Positions 39,369 to 48,019 of a stretch of 64,000 nt of DNA are shown one piece after another. This stretch comes from Bacillota bacterium (GTDB lineage Bacteria; Bacillota; Clostridia; Acetivibrionales; JAEZXR01), in the NCBI GenBank assembly GCA_023419605.1, contig JAEZXR010000098.1:1-64000 (forward strand), written 5' to 3'. The stretch's first letter is position 1. Each line of letters begins with the position of its first letter. The notes under the pieces were generated by a model. The model saw nothing but the letters and a program-made list of their open reading frames with translations. It was not told the origin of the DNA and did no database searches. The translations under genes were made by a program, and so were the position numbers.

Positions 39369-40523
39369 ATGAGCAGAAAAATTAGCCTATTGGTCATAGT
39401 GATGCTTTTGATGACACTGGTTGTTCCAACAAGTATTTTTGCCCAGGAGGAGTTAAAAGTGAAAGTGAATGGAGAATCTATTTCCTTTACAGCCCCTTTG
39501 TTTACTGAAAACGGAAGAACCCTGGTACCGTTGGAAAGTTTGTTTGAAAAGCTGGGTGCAAAGGTAACCCGCGATCAGAATACCCTATGGATCAGGGACA
39601 CCTATACAAGTGTGGAACTTACCCTCGGTCAAAAAACTGCCAACATTCATAAAAATTACGATTTTTCAGGAATTCCCCAGAAATTAGAACTGGATGTAGC
39701 TCCCAGGATTGTCGGAAACTCTGTTTTTGTCCCTCTTCGCTTTGTTGTTGAAGCACTGGGACATACTGTAGCCTGGGATGAAAAAAACGATACCGTTGTA
39801 ATTAAAACCGACAGTATGACAACCCCTGTTGAGGCACCTGCCTCTTATAAGACTATTACAAAGGAAGCCCTACAGAATGACAAGGACTTGAACCAATGGT
39901 ATGAGGAAAACTACAAAACAGCAGGAATCCATTTCAAAGCCGTGGGTTCCGAAACCTACGTTCTTGTGGGCGCGGGTAAGAAGCCAACCGGAGGGTACGG
40001 CATTGAAATCGAAAGTTCAACCCTGGTAGCACCAGGTAGTGTTTATATAACTGCCAAGGTTAAGGCACCTTCGCCGGATATGATGGTAACGCAGGCTATC
40101 ACGTATCCTCACATTTTGCTTCAACTGGAAGCAAAGGATGTAAAAAAAGTGGATGGGATTGTTGCCGCGGATACAAATACCTCCTCGGAAAAGACCATAA
40201 AGGACATCGGAGCGGCTATCTCTCCTGCGGATGTGAAATCCATCGAACTTTTCAGCCTTACACAGGTAAAGCTCAAGGACTATAACGAGCAGGAGATTCA
40301 AAAGATTGTCGGATACTACAATGCCGGCAGCATCAGCGACGCACCCATGATTTTGATGCTGGCTGGAAATGCAATGGTCATAACACTGAAGGATGGAAAC
40401 AAAATCAATTTTACCAGCTATGGATCACAGACCAACCTCGTTGCCAACCGGGAAATAAAAGGTGTTCAAACTACACATCATCTGATTTGTCCCGAAATCG
40501 CCAAAATACTTTTGGAGAAATAG
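39369..40523 (+). CDS. Exported protein: copper-amine-oxidase-N-like domain plus PrcB-like C-terminal domain
   Basis: Secreted protein of 384 aa with a signal peptide (cleavage near IFA-Q). Residues about 28-155 form the copper amine oxidase N-terminal-like domain (GRTLVPLESLFEKLGAKV and NSVFVPLRFVVEALGHTV repeats). Residues about 195-270 match the PrcB C-terminal domain, known from an inhibitor or partner of the Treponema dentilysin protease complex (ETYVLVGAGKKPTGGYGIEI, then MMVTQAITYPHILL). The C-terminal 110 residues are not recognised. Possible role: surface protein controlling or resisting proteases; the window also encodes an exported S41 protease, but a link is speculative. ATG with AGGAG upstream; terminator downstream. 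Confidence 0.8.
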   Translation: MSRKISLLVIVMLLMTLVVPTSIFAQEELKVKVNGESISFTAPLFTENGRTLVPLESLFEKLGAKVTRDQNTLWIRDTYTSVELTLGQKTANIHKNYDFSGIPQKLELDVAPRIVGNSVFVPLRFVVEALGHTVAWDEKNDTVVIKTDSMTTPVEAPASYKTITKEALQNDKDLNQWYEENYKTAGIHFKAVGSETYVLVGAGKKPTGGYGIEIESSTLVAPGSVYITAKVKAPSPDMMVTQAITYPHILLQLEAKDVKKVDGIVAADTNTSSEKTIKDIGAAISPADVKSIELFSLTQVKLKDYNEQEIQKIVGYYNAGSISDAPMILMLAGNAMVITLKDGNKINFTSYGSQTNLVANREIKGVQTTHHLICPEIAKILLEK

Positions 40524-40534
40524 GGATATAAAAG

Positions 40535-40562
40535 GAAGGCCGGGACAATTCTCCCGGCCTTC
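40535..40562. terminator. Bidirectional terminator between the PrcB-like gene and rnz
   Basis: GAAGGCCGGGA pairs perfectly with TCCCGGCCTTC. It is placed between convergent genes and almost touches the rnz stop codon. Confidence 0.82.
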
Positions 40563-40563
40563 T

Positions 40564-41475
40564 TCATTCCTGGAACTTCAGTGTTCGTGTCATCAAATCC
40601 CTTCCTGCCAGGGAATTAGGAAAAATTCTTGCAGCGTTCTCCAGATGCTCCTCCGGATTTGCCATAGACGGGCTGTAGTGCGTCAGCCACAGTTCCTTTA
40701 CATTCCCCTCCGCCGCCAGTTTTGCAGCCTCCGAAAACAGCATATGCTTTTTCTCCAGGGCTTTCTGATATTTATCCTCTTCTCCATACATTCCTTCACA
40801 AATCAGCAGGTCGGAATCCCGGACAAATCCAGCCAAAGCCTCCGTGGGACGGGTATCCGTGCAATAACAAACTTTCAGTCCTTTTCGAGGTTCACCCAGG
40901 ACCATCTCCGGCGTTATAAGCTTGCTTTCAAGGGTAACCTGTTCCCCTTTCTGGAGCGATTTCCAGCAGTTCACGGGAATATTCTGCTTCCTTGCACGCT
41001 CAGCATCAAACTTCCCGGCCCGTTTCACCTCGATGCTGTAGGAAAAGCAGGGTATCCAATGATCGACGGGAATGCTTTTCACTAAAAAGCCTCCAAGTTC
41101 CATTTCAACCTGCTCATTATCCGGCAGTTCAAAATACCGCAGCTCAAAAGGCAGTTTCGGAGCGATTACGGTCAGCATTTCCACTACGATTTGAAGGCCT
41201 GGCGGACCTACCAGGATTAAAGGTTCCTCTCTTCCCGAATTTCCTATGGTAAGAAGCAGCCCTGGCAATCCGGCAATATGATCGGCATGATAATGGGTGA
41301 AGCAGAGTACATCAATGGCTTTGAAGCCCCAACCCGCCATTTTTAAAGGGACTTGTGTTCCCTCTCCACAGTCAATAAGCATCATTTTTCCATCGCACCG
41401 TACCAGGAGAGAAGTCAGCCACCGGTTGGGCAGCGGCATCATTCCTCCTGTTCCCAGCAAGCATATATCAAGCAT
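40564..41475 (-). CDS. rnz: Ribonuclease Z
   Basis: Zinc-dependent endonuclease of 303 aa that trims the 3' end of tRNA precursors. The metallo-beta-lactamase core motif is HYHADH at residues 61-66, with GTGGMMPLPNRWLTSLLV at the start and further metal residues in SIPVDH, YCTDT and LTHYSP. The exosite arm typical of RNase Z is covered by the middle region. The ATG used follows GGGAG by about 7 bases; the reading frame open further upstream is not coding. It lies 16 bp downstream of rtcB on the same strand, so the two RNA-processing enzymes are probably made from one transcript. Confidence 0.93.
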   Translation of the reverse strand: MLDICLLGTGGMMPLPNRWLTSLLVRCDGKMMLIDCGEGTQVPLKMAGWGFKAIDVLCFTHYHADHIAGLPGLLLTIGNSGREEPLILVGPPGLQIVVEMLTVIAPKLPFELRYFELPDNEQVEMELGGFLVKSIPVDHWIPCFSYSIEVKRAGKFDAERARKQNIPVNCWKSLQKGEQVTLESKLITPEMVLGEPRKGLKVCYCTDTRPTEALAGFVRDSDLLICEGMYGEEDKYQKALEKKHMLFSEAAKLAAEGNVKELWLTHYSPSMANPEEHLENAARIFPNSLAGRDLMTRTLKFQE

Positions 41476-41491
41476 ATGGCATCTCCCTATA

Positions 41492-42682
41492 CTACTCCGC
41501 CGCTTTAAAATTATAAACCGGCTTGATAATATCCAGAATCTCCACCGTATCCTGAATATTGTTGACGATTTCCTCCATGGGCTTATAAGCCAAGGCACAT
41601 TCATCGAGAGTCGACTTGTTTACCGTGGTGGAATAAATTCCTTCCATAGTCTTCCTGAATTCCTCCAGGGTGATCATTTCCTTTGCTTTACTGCGGCTCA
41701 TCAATCTTCCCGCACCATGGGGCGCCGAGTAATTCCAGTCCGCGTTTCCTTTTCCTATACAAATCAGGCTGCCGTCACGCATGTTGATGGGGATCAGTAC
41801 CCTCTCCCCCTTCTGCGCGGATATGGCACCTTTTCGGAGAATCATATTCTCCACATCAATGTAATTATGAATGGTAGTAAATTGCTCCACAACTTCAAGC
41901 TCCATCCGTTTTACCATTTCATCCACCATGGCTTTACGGTTGAAAACGGCATATTGCTGAACAATTTTCATATCCCTCAGATAATCCTCATAGCTTTTCC
42001 CCTGGACATAGGCCAACTGTTTATTCACCTTCGTCAGTGAAAGCTTCTCCAGTTCCTTTTGGATATCCTTTTCCCGCCCTTCAGCTCTTAACCTTTGGGC
42101 CAATTCACTTTTTTCCTTATTACGCTCTGCCAGTTCCTTATACCCCAACTCCTGATAATATTCCGCAACCTGCTTTCCCAAATGACGGCTGCCGGAATGG
42201 ACCACCAGGTACAGATTGCCGTCTTTGTCCCGGTTCACTTCAATAAAGTGGTTTCCCCCCCCCAGGGTACCCACGCTCAGCTTTGCCCTTTCCAAATTTA
42301 CATGCTTCCTGCAGGCCAAGGCATCAAAATCGATCTTCTCCGCATAGGAATGCTGTTTCCTTCTTGTCTCAAACCCGGAGGGGATAAACTGGTGAATGAC
42401 ACGATCCAATTTCTCCAGATCCATTTCCTTATCCCGCAGTTTTATGGTCTCCATACCGCAGCCAATATCCACTCCTACCAGATTGGGTACGATCTTATCC
42501 GTTATGCTCATGGTGGTTCCTATGGTACATCCCGCTCCGGCATGGGTATCCGGCATGATCCGAATGCTGCTGCCCTTGACAAACTCCTGGTTGCACAGCT
42601 CCAGAATCTGCGCCATCGCTCCCTCTTCGACAATATCGGTAAACACCTTTGCAGTATTATACTTTCCTCTGATTTCAATCAT
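41492..42682 (-). CDS. rtcB: RtcB family RNA ligase
   Basis: GTP- and Mn2+-dependent ligase of about 396 aa that joins 2',3'-cyclic phosphate or 3'-phosphate ends to 5'-OH ends. Metal-binding motifs are visible: MPDTHAGAGCTIG, NLVGVDIGCGME, the GTLGGGNHFIE box, HSGSRHLGK and the APHGAGR box. Its length fits the compact bacterial group of RtcB. Two tandem ATG codons; the second has the better 7-base spacing from GGAG. The neighbour downstream is RNase Z; no archease, RtcA or RtcR gene is near. Suggested role: RNA repair after damage or toxin cleavage. Confidence 0.93.
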   Translation of the reverse strand: MIEIRGKYNTAKVFTDIVEEGAMAQILELCNQEFVKGSSIRIMPDTHAGAGCTIGTTMSITDKIVPNLVGVDIGCGMETIKLRDKEMDLEKLDRVIHQFIPSGFETRRKQHSYAEKIDFDALACRKHVNLERAKLSVGTLGGGNHFIEVNRDKDGNLYLVVHSGSRHLGKQVAEYYQELGYKELAERNKEKSELAQRLRAEGREKDIQKELEKLSLTKVNKQLAYVQGKSYEDYLRDMKIVQQYAVFNRKAMVDEMVKRMELEVVEQFTTIHNYIDVENMILRKGAISAQKGERVLIPINMRDGSLICIGKGNADWNYSAPHGAGRLMSRSKAKEMITLEEFRKTMEGIYSTTVNKSTLDECALAYKPMEEIVNNIQDTVEILDIIKPVYNFKAAE

Positions 42683-42844
42683 CATTCTACTCCATTCCTG
42701 TTCGTTTCGTTGGTATAGACTTTTCTCCGTTATGCTATAACCATTTTATTCCATTTACATAATTTTGATAGTGTACTAAAAGTACCGGCAGAAAGGAAGC
42801 CTAAGAAGCAAACCGGAACGATGGCCCTCTGCTTCCCCGCTTTT

Positions 42845-43672
42845 TCATCGAGACTTATTTTTGTACTCGGAAGGGGAAAACCCCGTATAATTCTTGAACA
42901 TCCGCGAGAAATAAAACAAATCCCTGAAGCCGGAAGCCTCTGCTACTTCAGAAATATTCATATCCGTTACCTCCAGCAATTCCCTCGCCTTCTCCAATTT
43001 TATCCTATTAATGTAGTGCATGGGAGAACTCCCCATGCGGGCTTTAAAAAAGCGGATAAAATAATTAGGATGAAAATGCAGCAGTTCTGCAAGCTGTTCC
43101 ACCGTTATATCTTCTGAAATGTGGCCATCGATATAGGCCAATACCAGTGTAAGTTTTTCGACGGAAGCAGAAGAAAGCAGGTGTATATCTTCGATAACCG
43201 TATTTTCAATATAAAACGCAATCACCTGAAGCAATGCCGCTTTCAGTCGCAGCGCGGAAGTCAGGCTGTCACTTTGAAAACAGCCCGCCATTTCCTTAAA
43301 TAATGCTGTTATTTCCGCCGCATTCCTTACATCGATGAAATAGGGGAGCTTGATGATATCAAAAAGATTTTTGTCTCCCACCCTGGCAGTGAAGTGGCAC
43401 CAGTATTTCCCGAAGGTATTATCGCTTACGGCTGAAAAGGATTGTATAACTCCCTGGGGCATCAGGAACAGTTGGCCGGGCTTGGGAAAGTACTCCCTGT
43501 CCCCTATTTTCAGCCATCCTTCTCCTTCGCAAATAAAATAGAATTTATTATATTCAGGGATGTACTCCATCTCGCTCCATGTCCTTTGGCACTTTGTATA
43601 ATACGCCATCGTCACATTGACTTGAAGATTCGATATGTAACTTTTCAGAAGCCTGATTTTTTCCTGCTGCAT
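42845..43672 (-). CDS. AraC-family transcriptional regulator
   Basis: Regulator of 275 aa with an N-terminal cupin-like sensing domain (residues about 15-140, GEGWLKIGDREYFPKPGQLFLMP) and a C-terminal double helix-turn-helix (about 175-270; VEQLAELLHFHPNYFIRFFKARMG and ISEVAEASGFRDLFYFSRMFKNYTG). It is transcribed divergently from the fucosidase gene with about 140 bp between the starts, and is therefore its probable activator in response to a sugar. Confidence 0.92.
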   Translation of the reverse strand: MQQEKIRLLKSYISNLQVNVTMAYYTKCQRTWSEMEYIPEYNKFYFICEGEGWLKIGDREYFPKPGQLFLMPQGVIQSFSAVSDNTFGKYWCHFTARVGDKNLFDIIKLPYFIDVRNAAEITALFKEMAGCFQSDSLTSALRLKAALLQVIAFYIENTVIEDIHLLSSASVEKLTLVLAYIDGHISEDITVEQLAELLHFHPNYFIRFFKARMGSSPMHYINRIKLEKARELLEVTDMNISEVAEASGFRDLFYFSRMFKNYTGFSPSEYKNKSR

Positions 43673-43810
43673 AACTCTCCCTACACTTTATAAAAGTTAG
43701 TTTTATACAAATTCAGGTTAGAAAAACATATCCTCATTATACCATACATTCAGTACAATATAGATGCGATTCAACAATTCCCTATGATATTGATAAGGAG
43801 GCTACATCCT

Positions 43811-45076
43811 ATGCATGAGAGATTTAACCGCACAAAATGGTTTTTGGAAGACCGCTTCGGCATGTTCATCCACTGGGGACTCTATGCCATCCCTGCCAGA
43901 GGCGAATGGGTACGGTCCACCGAACGGATTTCCATCGAAGATTACCAGCCCTTTTTCAACGAATTTAACCCTGTAAATTATCACCCCAGGGAATGGGCCC
44001 GGGCTGCAAAGGCAGCCGGCATGAAATATGCCGTTATGACGGCCAAACACCATGACGGCTTCTGTCTTTTTGACAGCAAACTGACGGAGTATAAATCCAC
44101 CAATACCCCTGCCGGCAGGGATCTCATAAGAGAATACCTCGAAGCCTTCCGGGCAGAGGGGCTTAAGGTTGGGCTATACTACTCCCTGCTGGATTGGCAC
44201 CACCCGGATTATCCGGCTTACGGAGACCGGCAGCACCCCATGCGGGATCATGAGGCCTTTAAAGACCATCCTCATAATTTCTCGAAATACATCGAGTACT
44301 TCCACGGCCAGGTGAAAGAACTGCTGACCCACTACGGCAAAATCGACCTCATGTGGTTCGACTTCTCCTATAACGATATGATGGGTGAAAAATGGGAAGC
44401 TACCAAATTGGTACAAATGATGCGTTCACTCCAGCCGGACATCATTATCGACAACCGTCTGGGAGGCAATATAAAATCAAGGAATCCGGAAATTTATGCC
44501 GGGGACTTTGCTTCTCCGGAACAAATCATTCCCCCGACAGGAGTCACCGATGAAGATGGAAACTCTATTCCCTGGGAAGCCTGTATCACGCTGAATGACC
44601 ACTGGGGATATACTTCTTCCGACAGAAACTACAAGTCACCCCAACAGGTGATCCGAGCACTGGTAGAGTGTGTAAGTAAAAACGGAAACCTGCTGTTGAA
44701 TGTCGGCCCCACCGCCAAGGGAGAAATCCCCAGGGAATCCCTTGCCATCCTATCTGCGGTAGGCGATTGGATGAAGCAGAATGGAGGCAGTATTTACGGC
44801 TGCGGCATTTCACAGATGCAGAAGCCTGAGTGGGGAAGGTATACGGAGAAAGGCAATATCCTCTATGCACATATTTATGACAGAGGCATCGGTCCCATCA
44901 ATTTTAGAGGCCTGGGAGACAAAATCAAAAAAGCCCGCCTTTTATCCGACGGATCGGAGATCAAGATTGAGCATCCCTGGAATGCAACGGAATACGCTGC
45001 TGATGCCTTTATAAACTTTAAAGGTGCCCAGTTGCCGGATGAAATGGATACGGTTGTGGAGCTAGAACTGTATTAA
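43811..45076 (+). CDS. GH29 alpha-L-fucosidase
   Basis: Glycoside hydrolase family 29 enzyme of 421 aa releasing L-fucose. Typical motifs: FGMFIHWGLYAIPARGEWV near the start, AKYAVMTAKHHDGFCLFDS-type sequence, and the nucleophile region KIDLMWFDFSYNDMM with the catalytic Asp in WFD. The C-terminal part holds GNLLLNVGPTAKGEIP and a short beta domain. There is no signal peptide, so it should act in the cytoplasm on imported fucosylated oligosaccharides. The ATG follows AAGGAGG by 9 bases; an upstream in-frame ATG is not used. Divergent from an AraC regulator; terminator downstream. Transporter genes for the substrate are not in the window. Confidence 0.94.
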   Translation: MHERFNRTKWFLEDRFGMFIHWGLYAIPARGEWVRSTERISIEDYQPFFNEFNPVNYHPREWARAAKAAGMKYAVMTAKHHDGFCLFDSKLTEYKSTNTPAGRDLIREYLEAFRAEGLKVGLYYSLLDWHHPDYPAYGDRQHPMRDHEAFKDHPHNFSKYIEYFHGQVKELLTHYGKIDLMWFDFSYNDMMGEKWEATKLVQMMRSLQPDIIIDNRLGGNIKSRNPEIYAGDFASPEQIIPPTGVTDEDGNSIPWEACITLNDHWGYTSSDRNYKSPQQVIRALVECVSKNGNLLLNVGPTAKGEIPRESLAILSAVGDWMKQNGGSIYGCGISQMQKPEWGRYTEKGNILYAHIYDRGIGPINFRGLGDKIKKARLLSDGSEIKIEHPWNATEYAADAFINFKGAQLPDEMDTVVELELY

Positions 45077-45094
45077 GAAGTTAAAAGTAAAAAG

Positions 45095-45154
45095 ACAAAG
45101 GAAAGAGAACCTGATTAATGTACATATACACTAGTCAGGTCTTTTTTCCTTTGT
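45095..45154 (+). terminator. Terminator after the fucosidase gene
   Basis: Arms 45095-45114 and 45135-45154 pair with minor mismatches (ACAAAGGAAA with TTTCCTTTGT, CCTGA with TCAGG), with a T-rich 3' arm. Confidence 0.75.
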
Positions 45155-45226
45155 GCTCTTTCTATTCAGACTTTTTCCATAATTTACAGTAAAATTCTAA
45201 TAAGGTATATCTCATCAGGAGGGAAA

Positions 45227-46072
45227 ATGAAAGGTAATAAAAAAGTATTTGTTTTGGGCATTTTTATACTCACCCTCGCCTGGGCCGGCAACCTCTGGTA
45301 TTTCTACAATCACCAGTTAAGTGAGCCTCTGTTTTTAAAGCATTTTTATGAACTCAGGAACATGGAACAAATGGAAATCTACTATGTAGATAATGCCAGT
45401 GCAAAGGACACCTTTTTTTACATCAGTTTTCCTCAGATCCATAGCGATCCACTCCCCGTTAATGTATCCATGTCCAGTCAGAACGGAAAATACTATAAAA
45501 TCAATAGAATGTCTATAAACCTGAATCATTTATGGCTCCAAGGCGGAAAACAGGCGAAAGATCTACTGGAAAAAGATCCGGTCCTTTTAACCCGAATGCT
45601 GGTGCAAGACTCAAAAGGCAAGCGTACGGAGGTAGATATCGGGAAAATATATCTTTCCCCCTCCGGACAGACCAATAAGTCGCTAAAAGCACAGAGCACA
45701 TTCGGCAGCAATAATAATTCCGGAGGTGTCTCTTTTAAAGCAGAGAATGCCGTAGAAATCACAAACATCGAAACCAGCTTCCTGGACGAACTCTGTACTT
45801 ATGCGAACGTATCCATCAACAATGTACCGATAAAGGATATTCCTCTCCCCATCAAGCTGGAAAGCGGCGGTACGCTGGCGGGGAATTATGCCTTCAATTT
45901 TAACGATGCCAGTGTTTCTGGAAGAATGTCAGTCTTTAACATCCATCTCTATCTGTCCGGAACCGATTCAAAGGGCGAAAGTACAGCAGCAGGTTTTTAT
46001 ATCCACAGCATACCCTATCATTTCCGGACAGCAGATATCCAGGCACTTCGAGCAGAAAAAGGAGGGAAGTAA
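45227..46072 (+). CDS. Unknown membrane-anchored extracytoplasmic protein
   Basis: I do not recognise this 281-aa protein. One N-terminal membrane helix (residues about 7-28) is followed by an apparently extracytoplasmic, beta-rich domain with no cysteine cluster, repeat or catalytic motif that I can name. AGGAGG precedes the ATG. It is followed after one base by a second membrane protein gene, so the two form a translationally coupled pair; the function is probably shared. Codon use and GC content look like those of its neighbours. Confidence 0.7.
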   Translation: MKGNKKVFVLGIFILTLAWAGNLWYFYNHQLSEPLFLKHFYELRNMEQMEIYYVDNASAKDTFFYISFPQIHSDPLPVNVSMSSQNGKYYKINRMSINLNHLWLQGGKQAKDLLEKDPVLLTRMLVQDSKGKRTEVDIGKIYLSPSGQTNKSLKAQSTFGSNNNSGGVSFKAENAVEITNIETSFLDELCTYANVSINNVPIKDIPLPIKLESGGTLAGNYAFNFNDASVSGRMSVFNIHLYLSGTDSKGESTAAGFYIHSIPYHFRTADIQALRAEKGGK

Positions 46073-46073
46073 G

Positions 46074-46646
46074 TTGCACGAATCGAACTATCATAAGATC
46101 TTCTGGGGATTGATTTTCAATTTTGTAAATATAAATATCGGCCCCTTGGATATCCTGCCTAACCTTATCGGCTTCTCTCTTATACTCAGCGGGCTGGACG
46201 GACTTAGTTCCCTGCATTCCTCCTTCCAAAAAGGAAAACTGCCGGCTTTTATTCTGTTGCTGACCTCCATTGCCGATTTCTTTATAGCAAAAGTCAATTT
46301 CCTGAATGGGCCATTGCCCCCTGATGCCTTTGGGTCGCTCATTTATGGCGGGTTTTGCCAGTTACTGTTTTTATATCTGATTTACTGCCTATGCAATGGA
46401 ATCTGCTTCGATGCAGAAAATAAAAAAGCAGATGCTCTGAGGGAGTCCTCCAGAATTCGCTGGAAGGCTTACCTCTACACATCCGCCTTTACACTGTTCT
46501 ATATCCCTTTTTTGATCAACCTTCCCGAAGCATGGATGACGCTTTATTCTGCTGCCGTTATCATCAACATGATTGCCATGCTTTTTATCATCGGCCTCGT
46601 AGGAACAGCCCGGAAGGAGCTTATGGGAGAGCCAGAGGAGGAGTAA
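46074..46646 (+). CDS. Unknown multi-pass membrane protein
   Basis: Polytopic membrane protein of 190 aa with about five hydrophobic segments (near residues 10-30, 55-75, 90-115, 135-155 and 158-180). The motif NINIGPLDILPNLIGFSLILSGL at the N-terminus resembles small uncharacterised clostridial membrane proteins that begin with a 'D-I-L-P' turn. The start is TTG, nine bases after GGAGG inside the end of the preceding gene. It probably works with the upstream membrane-anchored protein. No catalytic motif is seen. Confidence 0.72.
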   Translation: MHESNYHKIFWGLIFNFVNINIGPLDILPNLIGFSLILSGLDGLSSLHSSFQKGKLPAFILLLTSIADFFIAKVNFLNGPLPPDAFGSLIYGGFCQLLFLYLIYCLCNGICFDAENKKADALRESSRIRWKAYLYTSAFTLFYIPFLINLPEAWMTLYSAAVIINMIAMLFIIGLVGTARKELMGEPEEE

Positions 46647-46668
46647 TCCCTGAATTCCCGTTCCCCCT

Positions 46669-47622
46669 TTAACCGGAAATCAGGGATTTCAAAAATCTTA
46701 GCTTCTCTTCCATATGCAGGGCTCCGCCGCCCTCATGCCCATTAAAGGGGTAAATCTTTATATCCTTCTTACTTTGTATCCTGTTATAGGAGGCAAAATA
46801 CAGTTTGGCCGGACAGACGTTGTCCTTCAAAGCCACCGAGGCAAGCACCGGGCACTGGATACGCTCCGCCATATTCATGATGTCGAAATAGCTTAGGGTT
46901 TCAAATACCCTGTCCACCCTGTCCGGGAACCTTTTGAGGTAGTCCGTGACGGCAGAAAAAGAACCGTAGGCGCCCTCTACTCTCTTTTCAATATTGCTGT
47001 TGCTGGGCACATCCACCATCATCGCGTAAGGTCTCTGATCCAGAGAACAAACCGCCATTCCCAAAGCGCCCCCCTGGCTTCCTCCCTCGATAATGATCCT
47101 TGTTTCGTCTATACAGTCCAATGTGCAGGCAAAATCAATGGCTTTCAGGCAATCGATGTAAACGGAACGGAAATAATATTCTTCTTTATCCAGAACCCCC
47201 TTGCAAACCACACTCTGAGTCGTACCGCTGGAATAAACGGCTGCATTTCCTGTGTCCCCCAGCTGCTCCCTGCAATCCACGGAGATCACCGCCGCACCCA
47301 TGGTGATCCAATGCATAAAATCCGCCGGCCGTCCTCTGCTGCCGTTAAAGCCATGATAATGAATGATGCAGGGGTACTTCTCCCGTTTGATAAACTCCGG
47401 AACTATCAGCCAGCCGTGAATCCGGGTTTCATCAAATCCGTTGTAAGCAATCTGATAAACCTTCACGAAATCACTGGGGTACTCGTAAGGTATAATCTCC
47501 GTTCGCAAAGGTACAGCCCTTCCCTTCTCCAGGGTTGCCTTCCAGAATTCATCAAAGTCCCTGCGTTTGGTTTGTGCCGGCATATACTCATACAACTCTC
47601 TGGAAACTTCTTCAATATACAT
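46669..47622 (-). CDS. CE7-family acetyl xylan esterase / cephalosporin C deacetylase
   Basis: Alpha/beta hydrolase of 317 aa of carbohydrate esterase family 7. The nucleophile serine lies in GGSQGGALG, the catalytic His in FNGHEGGG, and the conserved family motif RGQ-like region appears as DCREQLGDTGN; an Asp in KDNVCP completes the triad. CE7 enzymes deacetylate short acetylated xylo-oligosaccharides and cephalosporin C, normally in the cytoplasm, and no signal peptide is present. GTG or the adjoining ATG may start translation; AAAGGG lies 7-10 bases upstream. The position near a fucosidase suggests plant or mucin oligosaccharide use. Confidence 0.9.
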   Translation of the reverse strand: MYIEEVSRELYEYMPAQTKRRDFDEFWKATLEKGRAVPLRTEIIPYEYPSDFVKVYQIAYNGFDETRIHGWLIVPEFIKREKYPCIIHYHGFNGSRGRPADFMHWITMGAAVISVDCREQLGDTGNAAVYSSGTTQSVVCKGVLDKEEYYFRSVYIDCLKAIDFACTLDCIDETRIIIEGGSQGGALGMAVCSLDQRPYAMMVDVPSNSNIEKRVEGAYGSFSAVTDYLKRFPDRVDRVFETLSYFDIMNMAERIQCPVLASVALKDNVCPAKLYFASYNRIQSKKDIKIYPFNGHEGGGALHMEEKLRFLKSLISG

Positions 47623-47750
47623 CACTCAACATCCCTTTCCCGGTTTCGCCTGTAAAAATAGCGATCACAGTTTTCATACTTTTTCCTAATTGTACCACAG
47701 AATGTACCTGAAGGCAAAAGTTCGCTTCCCTCTCTCGATGAAATAGAAAA

Positions 47751-47936
47751 CTTCAATTCGTAATTTGGCTGTGAGAGTGATCTGCGTAGGAAAATTTCTC
47801 CCGACCCGTAAGGAATACCTCTAAGGAAAGTGCCTGATGATGCCCCCTAGAGACATTTCCCCGCCAGGCAGCTTTCCGTTGCTGTTGAAATTTTCTGGAG
47901 CAGACCACCGAACAGAAGCCAAATTACGAATGGAAG
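47751..47936. repeat. 186-bp imperfect palindrome upstream of the stand-alone kdpD
   Basis: Outer arms 47751-47770 and 47917-47936 pair at 19 of 20 positions. Further in, GATCTGCGTAGGAAAATTTC aligns with the complement of GAAATTTTCTGGAGCAGACC with a few mismatches, and GGAAAGTGCCTG pairs with CAGGCAGCTTTCC with one bulge. The whole element is thus one long foldback with a 22-base head. It has no reading frame. It looks like a miniature inverted-repeat element or a large structured RNA. The rest of the spacer (47623-48019) holds only a TATAAT at 47976-47981 for the next gene. Confidence 0.75.
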
Positions 47937-48019
47937 ATAGAAAACATTGTTTTATCATTTTCCTTCCGGATATGATATAATAGTACTAATCACAAAGACA
48001 AAAGTAGGTTTGAAAAATT

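Noticed and set aside
47751..47936. CRISPR-like or insertion sequence remnant
   Set aside because: There is a single foldback with no regularly spaced repeats and no transposase fragment; it is recorded as a palindromic element instead.
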